Below the pieces are notes generated by a model. The model did no database searches. It worked only from the letters and a program-made list of their open reading frames with translations, and was not told the origin of the DNA. A DNA stretch of 9,668 nucleotides, from contig SEHC01000042.1 of NCBI GenBank assembly GCA_004173415.1, positions 1 through 9,668 of the forward strand, in the 5' to 3' direction. Position numbers and translations under genes: made by a program. Positions within the stretch are counted from its first letter, which is position 1, and each line of letters starts with the position of its first letter. Source of the stretch: Lysobacteraceae bacterium. Lineage in GTDB: Bacteria > Pseudomonadota > Gammaproteobacteria > Xanthomonadales > Xanthomonadaceae. Below are positions 1-6,999 of this stretch, piece by piece.

Positions 1-50
1 CCGGAAAACATGCGCTTGCGGACCGCTATACGAATGCCGGTTGCCGCGGT

Positions 51-70
51 CGCAGCTTACGCAGCTCCTA
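51..70 (-). repeat. TAGGAGC-type intergenic repeat, upstream copy
   Basis: Read on the minus strand, these 20 bases start TAGGAGC and end in CG. They have the same length and the same two ends as the repeat at 1551-1570, which lies in the opposite orientation. The interior differs (TGCGTAAGCTG here), so pairing is limited to AGCT with AGCT around a 5-base loop. It resembles the short extragenic palindromes scattered in many Xanthomonadaceae and Pseudomonas genomes; family membership is inferred by eye. Confidence 0.45.
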
Positions 71-175
71 CAGGGGGAAGCGTACGCCGCACCTACATGA
101 GGTAATGGCATATCGACAGGCCGGACACGACTCGCAATCCATCGATCGGCATGCGACGCTGCGCCCGCCCCGACC

Positions 176-180
176 GAGGA
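176..180 (+). promoter_or_regulatory. Ribosome binding site of the permease
   Basis: GAGGA lies five bases before the ATG at 186. It decides the start in favour of 186 over the upstream in-frame ATG at 105 and the internal ATG at 204. Confidence 0.6.
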
Positions 181-185
181 CCTGC

Positions 186-1553
186 ATGAGCGCCGATCCG
201 AGCATGCGCAACGACAAGCCGCTGCAAGGCGACGCCGCGCTGATCCGCGCGGTCGGCTCGTTCGCCCTGGCCGCGGCGGTGATGAACATCATCGTCGGCG
301 GCGGCATCTTCCGCATGCCCTCGGCGCTGTCGGCACAGGTGGGCATCGCCGCGCCGCTGGCCCTGGTCGCCGGCGCCCTGGCGATCATCCCGGTCGCGCT
401 GTGCTTCGCCGCCATCGGCAGCCGTGCGCTCGCAACCGGCGGGCCATACAGCTACCTCAGTGCGACTTTCGGCAGCCTCGCCGGATTCCTGGCCGGGGCC
501 TTGATGTGGATCAGCAACGTGGCCTCCAGCGCCGGCGTGGCCGCGGCGTTCGCGGTGCAGGTGGCCAACCTGGTCCCGTGGTTCGGGCAGCCGCTGCCGC
601 GCGCCGGACTGCTGACCGCGCTGTACCTGGTCCTGTATGCGCTCAACGCGTTCGGGGTGAAGCTGGGCGCGCGCGCGATCACCACGCTGGCGGCGCTGAA
701 GCTGACCCCGCTGTTCCTGCTCGCCGGCGCCGGCCTGTTCTTCGTGGATTGGACCCAGGTCAGCTTCGATCCCGGCGCGGTGCCGTCGTGGGCGGCGCTG
801 GGCACCGGCATGGTCCTGGTGATGTTCGCCTACTCAGGCATGGAGACGGCGCTGGTGCCTTCGGGCGAGGTGCGCGATCCCTCGCGCAGCGTGCCGCGCG
901 CGACCCTGGTGGCGATCCTGCTGGTGGTGCTGTTGTACATGGGCCTGCAGGTGGTCAGCCAGGGCCTGCTCGGGCCGGCGCTGGCCGGCAGCGGCGTGCC
1001 GATCGCCGACACCGCCGCGGCGCTGTGGGGGCCCGGGCGGATCGTGCTGTTGGTCACCGCGTGCATCTCGATGGCCGGGTTCCTGCTCGGCAACCTGCTC
1101 GGCTCCTCGCGCCTGCTTTTCGCTCTGGGCCGCGACGGCTACCTGCCGCATGCCTACGGTCGGGTCAGCGCAAGCCATCGCGTGCCCTTGCTGGCCCTGG
1201 TCACGCATGCCGGGTGCGCCTGGCTGCTGGCCCTGGGCGGGACGTTCGATGCGCTGGCGCTGATTTCAGGCGGTGCGATCTGCCTGGTCTATGCGCTGGT
1301 CAGCCTGGCTGCCTGGCGCGGGCAGAAGGCCGGCCTGCAGGAGCGCGGCGGCACGCCCTTCGTACTGTGGGGCGGCCCGCTGGTGCCGGCGCTGGGCGTG
1401 ATCGCGATGACCTTGATCGTGACCACCCTCAGCGGCAGGGAATGGCTGGCCATCGGCGTGGCACTGGCGGGGCTGGTGCTGGTCTATGTCGCGGTCCGGG
1501 TGTTCAGGCGCGCGGAGCCTGCCTTGTACCGTGGCGAGGACGCCCCGCCGTAG
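186..1553 (+). CDS. APC-superfamily amino acid permease
   Basis: A 455-residue integral membrane transporter, the normal length for a 12-helix amino acid–polyamine–organocation (APC) permease. It probably imports or exchanges an amino acid or polyamine across the inner membrane. The glycine-rich GGGIF at residues 38-42, in the first membrane helix, matches the unwound substrate-binding segment of the family. FAYSGMETAL (214-223), followed by a Glu and DPSRSVPRA (231-239), is the usual helix 6 and loop signature. ALGRDGYLP (313-321) is a conserved cytoplasmic loop. Hydrophobic segments run from about 25 to 440, leaving a short charged tail. The TAG stop forms the first bases of a palindromic repeat. 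It converges with purU, 25 bases away. The substrate cannot be told from the sequence and the neighbours give no hint. The family call is firm, the specificity open. Confidence 0.85.
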   Translation: MSADPSMRNDKPLQGDAALIRAVGSFALAAAVMNIIVGGGIFRMPSALSAQVGIAAPLALVAGALAIIPVALCFAAIGSRALATGGPYSYLSATFGSLAGFLAGALMWISNVASSAGVAAAFAVQVANLVPWFGQPLPRAGLLTALYLVLYALNAFGVKLGARAITTLAALKLTPLFLLAGAGLFFVDWTQVSFDPGAVPSWAALGTGMVLVMFAYSGMETALVPSGEVRDPSRSVPRATLVAILLVVLLYMGLQVVSQGLLGPALAGSGVPIADTAAALWGPGRIVLLVTACISMAGFLLGNLLGSSRLLFALGRDGYLPHAYGRVSASHRVPLLALVTHAGCAWLLALGGTFDALALISGGAICLVYALVSLAAWRGQKAGLQERGGTPFVLWGGPLVPALGVIAMTLIVTTLSGREWLAIGVALAGLVLVYVAVRVFRRAEPALYRGEDAPP

Positions 1554-1570
1554 GAGCGACGCGAGTCGCG
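1551..1570 (+). repeat. TAGGAGC-type palindromic repeat between convergent genes
   Basis: TAGGAGCGACGCGAGTCGCG contains the stem GCGAC (1556-1560) / GTCGC (1565-1569) around the tetraloop GCGA. Its first three bases are the stop codon of the permease. It fills the 25-base gap to the convergent end of purU and may limit read-through on both strands. No T-run follows, so it is not a canonical intrinsic terminator. It shares its ends with the inverted copy at 51-70. Confidence 0.6.
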
Positions 1571-1578
1571 CAACACGG

Positions 1579-2430
1579 TCAGCGGAACACCACCGTGCGG
1601 TGCCCGTTCAACAGGATCCGGTGCTCGACGTGGCGACGCACCGCGCGGGCCAGGACCTGAGACTCGGTATCGCTGCCCAGGCGCTCCAGTTCCTTCGGGG
1701 TCATCGCATGGTCCACGCGGGCCACGTCCTGTTCGATGATCGGGCCTTCGTCCAGGTCGGGGGTCACGTAATGGGCGGTGGCGCCGATGATCTTGACCCC
1801 GCGGCGATGCGCCTGGTGATAGGGGCGGGCGCCCTTGAAGCTGGGCAGGAAGCTGTGGTGGATGTTGATCGCGCGGCCGGCCAGCGCCGCGCACAGTTGC
1901 GGCGACAGGATCTGCATGTAGCGCGCCAGCACCACCAGGTCGATGCGCTCGCGTTCCACCAGCGAGAGGATCGCCGATTCCTGCGCCGGCTTGCTGGCTG
2001 CATCCACCGGCAGGTGGTGGAAGGGAACGCCATGGGAGCCCGAAAGGGCGGCGAAGTCGCCGTGGTTGGATGCCACCGCGGCGATGTCCACCGGCAGCTG
2101 GCGGCTGTGCGCGCGGAACAGCAGGTCGTTGAGGCAGTGGCCCTGGCGGCTGACCAGGACCAGCAGGCGCGCGCGCCGGCGCGCATCGTGCAGGTTCCAG
2201 TCCATGCCGAAACTGTCGGCCAACGACGCCAGGCCTTCCTGCAGGGTCGGGGCCTCGGACGGATCGGGCAGGTCGAAATGCACGCGCAGGAAGAAGCGCG
2301 CGCTTTCCTCGTCGCCGAACTGCTGCGCATCGAGGATGTTGCAGCCCAGCTCGTAGAGCAGGCCGGTCACCCGGTAGACGATGCCGGTGCGGTCCGGGCA
2401 CGACAGGGTCAGGATGTAGTCGGGGCGCAT
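1579..2430 (-). CDS. purU: Formyltetrahydrofolate deformylase
   Basis: Cytoplasmic enzyme hydrolysing 10-formyltetrahydrofolate to tetrahydrofolate and formate. It balances the one-carbon pool and can feed formate to formate-dependent purine synthesis. At 283 residues it has the usual family length. Residues 4-85 form an ACT-type regulatory domain (starting DYILTLSCPDRTGIVYRVTG), which in E. coli PurU senses methionine and glycine. Residues 88-265 form the formyltransferase fold. The catalytic triad expected from the GART family is visible: N189 and H191 in NIHHSFLPSFKGA, and D227 in TPDLDEGPI. The start at 2430 places the ACT strand where relatives have it, although the upstream ribosome site is weak (a GGGAG too far from the ATG). 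The gene stands alone, 105 bases downstream of the serine hydrolase with REP hairpins between, so co-transcription is uncertain. Confidence 0.95.
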   Translation of the reverse strand: MRPDYILTLSCPDRTGIVYRVTGLLYELGCNILDAQQFGDEESARFFLRVHFDLPDPSEAPTLQEGLASLADSFGMDWNLHDARRRARLLVLVSRQGHCLNDLLFRAHSRQLPVDIAAVASNHGDFAALSGSHGVPFHHLPVDAASKPAQESAILSLVERERIDLVVLARYMQILSPQLCAALAGRAINIHHSFLPSFKGARPYHQAHRRGVKIIGATAHYVTPDLDEGPIIEQDVARVDHAMTPKELERLGSDTESQVLARAVRRHVEHRILLNGHRTVVFR

Positions 2431-2497
2431 GCGCCGATACTAGCCGCTCCCGCACCGCACCGCGCCGCGATCCGTGGGCCGGGGCATCCGCTCAGGC

Positions 2498-2538
2498 CCG
2501 GATCCAAGGTCCGGAGCATCCGGGCAAGCCCGGCTCTA
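2498..2538 (-). repeat. Pair of REP-like hairpins downstream of the serine hydrolase
   Basis: Two GC-rich stem-loops lie in tandem. The first is CCGGGC (2520-2525), AA loop, GCCCGG (2528-2533). The second is CCGGA (2498-2502) paired with TCCGG (2510-2514), continuing with CC/GG around an AA loop after a single bulged T. On the minus strand the unit reads GTAGAGCCGGGCTTGCCCGG, a form often seen between genes in Xanthomonadaceae. The TAG stop of the hydrolase (2536-2538) is part of the unit. The hairpins may stabilise the hydrolase mRNA end or reduce transcription into purU. Neither has a T-tail. Confidence 0.6.
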
Positions 2539-3807
2539 CAGGTCGTAGGAGAGCAGGTCGTAGCCCGTCGCGGCACGCACCACCCGCTGGTGGACGAAGG
2601 AACCGCTGCCGCCGTTGGTCAGCACCACGATGCCGCGCTGCCGTTGCGCATCGCCGACCGCGAAATTCTTGAAGATGTCGCCGTTGCTGCCCGAGTGGTA
2701 GAAGACGGGGCCGTCCGCGGTGGCTTCCATGTTCCAGCCCAGTCCTTTCTCGGTCCAGCGCCCCGGGATCCTGATCTGCGGCGTGAGCATGGCCTGGCGC
2801 GTGGCTTCGGTGATCTCCCAGCGGGCACGCTGCTTGCGTGGCATCAGCAGGGTCAGGAAGGTCGCGTAATCCCGCACCGTGGTCCGCAGGCTCGCCGCCG
2901 CGTTGGCGACGATATCGCCCGGCCAGGTCACCAGTCCGGGCGGAGCAAGCGCCATCACTTCCGGCAATACGCGCGCGGCATCGGCGTACTTCCACGATGA
3001 CAACGGCTTGCCCAGGCGATCGGCCACCTGCTGGGCGATGCCCCACTGCTCGCGGAACATCTGCGGCGGCATGCCCTGGTCCGGCGTGTCGTGCCTGCGA
3101 TGCCCGTAAACCGAACGCGATGCGAGGTCCGCATTCCACGTGAAGCTGCTGTCGCGCATGCCGGCCGGGCCGAACAGCCGCGCCTGCATCGATTCGTCCA
3201 GGCTCTGGCCCGTGACCGCCTCGACCGCCAGCTGCAGCCAGAAGATCGCCTCGCCGGAATAGTCGATGCGGGTGCCCGGCTCGACCATCGGCACCAGCTT
3301 CTCCGTCGCCGGCGAGGCGCGCCAGTTCGGCAGGCCGGTGGAATGGCGCAGCACGTCGCGGGGGGTGATCCTGTCGATCCACGGATGCCGGGCCAGGTAG
3401 TCCGGTCGCCGGTACTGCACCAGCGGTCGATCAAGGTCGACCAGGCCCTGGTCCACCAACTGCAGCACCAGGTAGGCGAACACCGGCTTGCTGAGCGAGG
3501 CGTCCTCGAAGATGGTGCGCGCGTCCACCGGCTGGCGGGTCAGCGCGTGGGTCACGCCGAACGGCCGGCTCCACGCGACTTCGCCGGCTTCGACCACCGC
3601 GATGGCCACGCCAGGTACCGCGAACGCCTGCATGATCCGCGGCAACCGGTCGAGGAATTCAGTAGAGGGAATCCACGAGCCTGGCCTGGCGCCGCAGCTG
3701 CCGGCCAGTGCGGCCGGTGGCACCAGGCCGGCTACGCTTGCCGCGACACCCGCTGCAAGGAAGCGGCGGCGGTCGGGTGAAAGCGGCGCAGGACCGGAAG
3801 CCATCAT
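2536..3807 (-). CDS. Tat-exported serine hydrolase, beta-lactamase / PBP fold
   Basis: A 423-residue protein of the serine beta-lactamase-related family (class C-like: esterases, D-aminopeptidases, penicillin-binding-like peptidases). The nucleophile motif SLSK is at residues 104-107, the second motif YSG at 183-185 and the third motif HSG at 371-373, in the expected order. SLRTTVRDYATFL is the family's conserved segment before the last motif. The N-terminus has a twin-arginine signal (DRRRFL at residues 12-17, then a hydrophobic stretch ending AALAG), so the protein is probably folded in the cytoplasm and exported to the periplasm. The start at 3807 (or the adjacent ATG at 3804) gives a normal Tat leader. 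The frame stays open to an ATG at 3915, but that would give a 48-residue n-region and overlap the upstream gene; no strong ribosome site supports either choice. It follows the PDZ gene after 64 bases and may be co-transcribed. The substrate is unknown; a beta-lactamase resistance role is not implied. Confidence 0.8.
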   Translation of the reverse strand: MMASGPAPLSPDRRRFLAAGVAASVAGLVPPAALAGSCGARPGSWIPSTEFLDRLPRIMQAFAVPGVAIAVVEAGEVAWSRPFGVTHALTRQPVDARTIFEDASLSKPVFAYLVLQLVDQGLVDLDRPLVQYRRPDYLARHPWIDRITPRDVLRHSTGLPNWRASPATEKLVPMVEPGTRIDYSGEAIFWLQLAVEAVTGQSLDESMQARLFGPAGMRDSSFTWNADLASRSVYGHRRHDTPDQGMPPQMFREQWGIAQQVADRLGKPLSSWKYADAARVLPEVMALAPPGLVTWPGDIVANAAASLRTTVRDYATFLTLLMPRKQRARWEITEATRQAMLTPQIRIPGRWTEKGLGWNMEATADGPVFYHSGSNGDIFKNFAVGDAQRQRGIVVLTNGGSGSFVHQRVVRAATGYDLLSYDL

Positions 3808-3871
3808 TGCATTGGACAGGTTTGCCGCCGGGGCATCAAGTTGAGGGGCCGATGGAGGGCGCACGGCAGGC

Positions 3872-5383
3872 TCAAGGCGCCACCGGCCACGGGAAGATGC
3901 GTGCCTGGCTGCCATCGGACCTGATCATCTCCCAGCGCTTTTCGATCAGCTCCTTCGAGGCATTGCAGAACTGCGCCGCCATCTGCGAACCGCCGAAGTG
4001 CTTGTAGGTATTGGTCAAGCAGAAGGACTCGCCGGCGAACACGCCGAAGTTGTCGTGACACGCAACCGCTGGCAGCGCCGTCCATTTGGCCGGATTGGCC
4101 TGGATGACCGCGGCGATCAGGCGCGACAGGGAATCAGCCAGCGCCGGCCGGCTGGCCTGGCTGGGTGGAACGTGCCAGACCGGCACGTGCAGCATCAGGT
4201 TTTCCTTCGAACGCATCACGAACGCGGTGCAATACTGGCCCGTTTCCGCTGCAACGCCCGCTGGCTTGGCCGCCATGCCAGCCGGTGCTGGCGACTGCGC
4301 GGAGACAACGAGCTTGAGATCCAGCATCCGGCGCTCGCGCCAGACCCGCAGCGGCGCTTCGGAACCGGGACGCAGGCGGCCGGCGATGGCCGGCACGTCG
4401 CCGTGGCCGGTGACCGCCTGGCCGGCGATTTCCACCAGCACGTCCATCGGCCTGATCCCCGCCTTCATCGCCGGGCTGCCGTCAGCGACCTCCACCACCC
4501 ACGCGCCCTGCGTGGAGGACAGGCCGAGGGCCTGGGCCAGTTCGGCGCTGACGCCGGTTATCCGCAGGCCCAGGCCGGTCGCAGGCATCGGCGCCCTGGC
4601 CGACGCCGTGGGCGCGGCCTGTGCCGGCGTCGCGACCGTGGGGGCAAGGTCTGCGTCGCCGGGCGTCCATGCGATCTCGTCGAACTGCATGTTGAAGCCC
4701 TTGAAGTGCCTGCGGATCTGTTGCTGCTGGTGCTCGGCTTCGGCGCGGGTGTCGTAGGGTGCGCAATCGCCGTTTTCCGGCAAGCCGTGCGCGCGCACCT
4801 GCTGCCTGAACTGCAAGCTGTAGGCGGCGGCCTTGTCGTAGCCGGCCATCCGGTCGCCAGCGGGCAGCGTGCGCGCGAACACCGTCGTGGCCACGGTATG
4901 GCTGCGGCGGGGCAGCACGTCGGTGTCGACCTGGTAGCAGTAGAAGTAGCGGGTCAGCTCCGCAGGCGGGGCCGTGGCCGTGGCCGGCGACCAGGCGGCG
5001 GGCGTCCACGCCACTTCGCGCCAGTCGCCGACCTTGATGAAATACATGCGCTTGTCCCAGTTCGCACGCCGCTCCTCGCGGAACGACGCGGCTTCCTCCT
5101 GCGAGGCGAGGACCACGCAACTCTTGCTGCCTGCCCCGCCAAGGGTGGTTACGTGGGCAAGGAACTCGCCGGCCAGTTCCTGGCTGCGCTGGAAGCCGGC
5201 CGGGTCGGTGGGCGCATGGGTCAGCGGGAAAACCGGCGAGGCCCAGATCCTGACCTGCGCACTGCTGCTGTCGGTCACCGTGCAGAAGCCGAATCCCTGT
5301 GGCGGGGCGGTCGGTGTCTGCGCCTTCGCGCCCACGGAAACCAGACTGCCGGCGACCAGCGCCAGCCAAGCGAAACGGTGCAT
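3872..5383 (-). CDS. Secreted PDZ protein with three Cys-paired repeat modules
   Basis: A 503-residue protein I do not recognise as a named family. Residues 1-21 are a Sec signal peptide (MHRFAWLALVAG, cleavage near AKA|Q). Residues about 269-361 form a PDZ domain (GAWVVEVADGSPAMKAGI, then DVLVEIAGQAV) of the HtrA/protease-associated kind. Flanking it are three related modules: residues 33-128, 148-241 and 384-500. Each begins with an aromatic residue plus Cys, has a second Cys 55-58 residues later, and ends in W(T)P. No protease triad is visible. An Ala/Pro-rich linker (about 243-268) precedes the PDZ domain and another (about 364-380) follows it. The start at 5383 is set by AGGGGGAAG just upstream and by the signal peptide; the frame extends to 5437 without a leader. 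It lies 103 bases and a hairpin downstream of nrdB and 64 bases upstream of the serine hydrolase. A periplasmic peptide- or protein-binding role is a guess. Confidence 0.7.
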   Translation of the reverse strand: MHRFAWLALVAGSLVSVGAKAQTPTAPPQGFGFCTVTDSSSAQVRIWASPVFPLTHAPTDPAGFQRSQELAGEFLAHVTTLGGAGSKSCVVLASQEEAASFREERRANWDKRMYFIKVGDWREVAWTPAAWSPATATAPPAELTRYFYCYQVDTDVLPRRSHTVATTVFARTLPAGDRMAGYDKAAAYSLQFRQQVRAHGLPENGDCAPYDTRAEAEHQQQQIRRHFKGFNMQFDEIAWTPGDADLAPTVATPAQAAPTASARAPMPATGLGLRITGVSAELAQALGLSSTQGAWVVEVADGSPAMKAGIRPMDVLVEIAGQAVTGHGDVPAIAGRLRPGSEAPLRVWRERRMLDLKLVVSAQSPAPAGMAAKPAGVAAETGQYCTAFVMRSKENLMLHVPVWHVPPSQASRPALADSLSRLIAAVIQANPAKWTALPAVACHDNFGVFAGESFCLTNTYKHFGGSQMAAQFCNASKELIEKRWEMIRSDGSQARIFPWPVAP

Positions 5384-5386
5384 GGT

Positions 5387-5395
5387 CTTCCCCCT
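5387..5395 (-). promoter_or_regulatory. Ribosome binding site of the PDZ gene
   Basis: Read on the minus strand, AGGGGGAAG precedes the ATG at 5383 at normal distance. It fixes the start at the signal peptide rather than the in-frame ATG at 5437. Confidence 0.65.
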
Positions 5396-5454
5396 GTCGA
5401 CGGCACCGGACCGATGCCTGCGTCGCCCAGCCACCATAGCGGACCGTCCGCCGG

Positions 5455-5483
5455 CCTGCCAGGCGCGATGCCGGCCTGGCAGG
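5455..5483 (-). terminator. Strong hairpin after nrdB
   Basis: CCTGCCAGGC (5455-5464) and GCCTGGCAGG (5474-5483) form a perfect 10-bp stem with a 9-base loop, starting 3 bases after the nrdB stop codon. No T-run follows on the minus strand, so it may act as an mRNA 3' end stabiliser or a Rho-assisted terminator rather than a classical intrinsic one. A second short palindrome (GCGGAC-C-GTCCGC, 5439-5451) follows. Confidence 0.55.
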
Positions 5484-5486
5484 TGA

Positions 5487-6545
5487 TCAGAACGCGTGGT
5501 CGAAGCCGACCTCGCCCTGCACCCCGACCTGGTAGGCCGAGACGCGGCGCTCGAAGAAGTTGGTCAGTTCCTGCACGTCCTGCAGATCCATGAACGGAAA
5601 CGGATTGCTGCTGCCGAAATGCTTCGGCATGCCCAACTGGGCCATGCGCTGGTCGGCGCAGTATTCCAGGTACTGGCGCATGTCCTTGATCGACAGGCCA
5701 GCGACACCGCCACTCAACGTGTCCTCGGCGAAGGCGACCTCGCAGTCGACCGCTTCGGACATCATCTGCACCACCTGCGCCTTGAGGTCATCGTCGAACA
5801 GGTCCGGTTCTTCGTCGCGCGCGGTGCGGATCACCTCGAAGGCGAAGGCCATGTGGGCGCTCTCGTCGCGGAACACCCAGTTGGTGCCGCTGGCCAGGCC
5901 GTGCAGCAATCCCCGCGAGCGCAGGTAGTAGACGTAGGCGAAGGCGCCGAAGAAGAACAGGCCTTCGATGCAGCCGGCGAAACAGACCATGTTGAGCAGG
6001 AACTGACGGCGCTGCTCGCGCGTCTCGATGCGCTGCACGCCCTGCAGCGAATCGATCCACTTGAAGCAGAACTCGGCCTTGCGCCGGATCGAGGGGATGT
6101 TCTCCACCGCAGCGAAGGCCTTGGCGCGTTCGTTCGGGTCGGGCAGGTAGGTGTCCAGCAAGGTCAGGTAGAACTGCACGTGCAGCGCTTCCTCGTACAG
6201 CTGCCGCGACAGGTACATGCGCGCTTCCGGCGCATTGATGTGCTGGTACAGGTTCAGCACGAGGTTGTTGGAGACGATGGAATCGCCGGTGGCGAAGAAC
6301 GCGATCAGGCGCTCTATCAGGTGCCGCTCGGCCGGCCCGAACTTCTTCTTCAGGTCGCTGGTGTCCAGCGAGAAATCGACTTCCTCCACCGTCCAGGTAT
6401 TGCGGATCGCATCGCGGTACATCTCGTAGAACTGCGGATAGCGCATGGGGCGCAGGGTGAGTTCGAAGCCGGGATCCAAAAGGCGGGAAACGAGTGCAGA
6501 GGAACGAGGAACGAGGTGGTGCGGGTACATTTCCGAGGTGGACAT
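5487..6545 (-). CDS. nrdB: Ribonucleotide reductase, class Ia beta subunit
   Basis: The 352-residue radical-generating subunit (R2) that pairs with NrdA to reduce ribonucleoside diphosphates to deoxyribonucleotides. Di-iron ligands align with the E. coli set: D88 (FATGDSIV), E119 and H122 (EEALH), E194 (GCIEGLFF), E228 and H231 (RDESAH). The radical tyrosine is Y126, four residues after H122, as in E. coli Y122. Y338 near the C-terminus may serve radical transfer. The start at 6545 has AGGAA six bases upstream (6552-6556). The recognisable core begins at LLDPGFELTLRPMRYP (residue 22 onward). Residues 1-21 are an extension, and about residues 11-20 are encoded by the GGAACGA heptamer array. 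The frame is open to 6839 through the neighbouring antisense gene, but that stretch is not NrdB-like. nrdA lies upstream with 487 bases between, so the usual tight nrdAB spacing is broken. Confidence 0.95.
   Translation of the reverse strand: MSTSEMYPHHLVPRSSALVSRLLDPGFELTLRPMRYPQFYEMYRDAIRNTWTVEEVDFSLDTSDLKKKFGPAERHLIERLIAFFATGDSIVSNNLVLNLYQHINAPEARMYLSRQLYEEALHVQFYLTLLDTYLPDPNERAKAFAAVENIPSIRRKAEFCFKWIDSLQGVQRIETREQRRQFLLNMVCFAGCIEGLFFFGAFAYVYYLRSRGLLHGLASGTNWVFRDESAHMAFAFEVIRTARDEEPDLFDDDLKAQVVQMMSEAVDCEVAFAEDTLSGGVAGLSIKDMRQYLEYCADQRMAQLGMPKHFGSSNPFPFMDLQDVQELTNFFERRVSAYQVGVQGEVGFDHAF
6487..6515 (+). repeat. Left heptamer array / inverted repeat, inside nrdB
   Basis: Four consecutive 7-bp units: GAAACGA, GTGCAGA, GGAACGA, GGAACGA (6487-6514), followed by G. 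The last 17 bases, GAGGAACGAGGAACGAG (6499-6515), are the exact reverse complement of 7000-7016. The array lies in the 5' coding part of nrdB and encodes LVPRSSALVS there. Confidence 0.85.
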
Positions 6546-6611
6546 AGGAGTTTCCTGATGGCTGGAAGGCGCGACAGCGTCAGCATGCAATGAGCATGAG
6601 GGGAGGCGTCG

Positions 6612-6986
6612 ATGCACTACCGGGATGCGGTGATGTGGAACAAGGCAATGGCGTTGGCCGAGCAGGCATGCCGACTCGCGGGAACTTTGCCCGCCGCAGA
6701 ACGCTTTGGGCTCCGTTCGCAACTTAGCCGTGCGGCGGTCTCCGTGCCCAGCAACGTCGCCGAAGGCTGGTCGCGGGAATCCAGGCGCGAGAAAGCGCAG
6801 TTCCTTGCCATCGCCCAGGGCTCGCTTTCCGAGCTGCATACGCAGTTGCTGCTTTGCGAGCGATTGGGCTGGCTCGCTCCCGAGTTGCTGAGGCCGACAT
6901 ACGGATTGATTGACGAAGTCAGTCGCATGCTGACGACAATGCGACGAAAACTGAGGCTCGAGCCGAGAGCAACGAGAAAAGAGTGA
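6612..6986 (+). CDS. Four-helix bundle protein, 23S rRNA intervening-sequence family
   Basis: A 124-residue, almost entirely helical protein, the usual size for the four-helix bundle family first named from 23S rRNA intervening sequences (S23 / IVP type, also related to the Avd accessory proteins of diversity-generating retroelements). Signature positions are present: an N-terminal helix beginning YRDAVMWNKAMALAEQ, then SVPSNVAEGWSRES (residues 44-57), then FLAIAQGSLSELHTQL (64-79), then a last helix from about 94 with a basic tail. Relatives form pentameric barrels with a basic face; nucleic acid binding is suspected but the biochemical role is unknown. The start at 6612 has an excellent ribosome site (AGGGGAGG, 6599-6606). 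It is the only plus-strand gene in the right two thirds of the window, lying antisense between nrdA and nrdB and flanked by inverted heptamer arrays. No reverse transcriptase or variable repeat is seen nearby, so a retroelement role is unlikely. Confidence 0.85.
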   Translation: MHYRDAVMWNKAMALAEQACRLAGTLPAAERFGLRSQLSRAAVSVPSNVAEGWSRESRREKAQFLAIAQGSLSELHTQLLLCERLGWLAPELLRPTYGLIDEVSRMLTTMRRKLRLEPRATRKE

Positions 6987-6999
6987 CGGCTTGCTTGTA

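Larger units (their letters stand above)
1..185. other. Gene-free leader upstream of the permease
   Basis: I see no gene in this stretch. It contains a TAGGAGC-type repeat on the minus strand (51-70) and the Shine-Dalgarno sequence of the permease (GAGGA at 176-180). The reading frame of the permease is open back to an ATG at 105, but that extra 27-residue stretch is Arg/His/Pro rich, unlike a transporter N-terminus, and its ATG lacks a good ribosome site. No convincing -35/-10 pair could be picked out by eye. Confidence 0.5.

Noticed and set aside
105..185. Longer permease start at 105
   Set aside because: The Arg/His/Pro-rich residues are unlike a transporter N-terminus, and GAGGA is correctly placed before 186.
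1486..3000. 504-residue plus-strand frame opposite purU and the hydrolase
   Set aside because: It crosses two well-supported genes and the REP hairpins and has no recognisable domain.
3808..3915. Longer start of the serine hydrolase at 3915
   Set aside because: It would overlap the PDZ gene and push the twin-arginine motif to residue 49, too deep for a signal peptide.
3998..5593. 531-residue plus-strand frame opposite the PDZ gene
   Set aside because: Arg/Gly/Ala-rich mirror frame typical of GC-rich DNA. The minus strand shows a signal peptide, a PDZ domain and a ribosome site.
6546..6839. N-terminal extension of nrdB back to 6839
   Set aside because: It reads antisense through the four-helix bundle gene, has no NrdB similarity, and the ATG at 6545 has a proper ribosome site.
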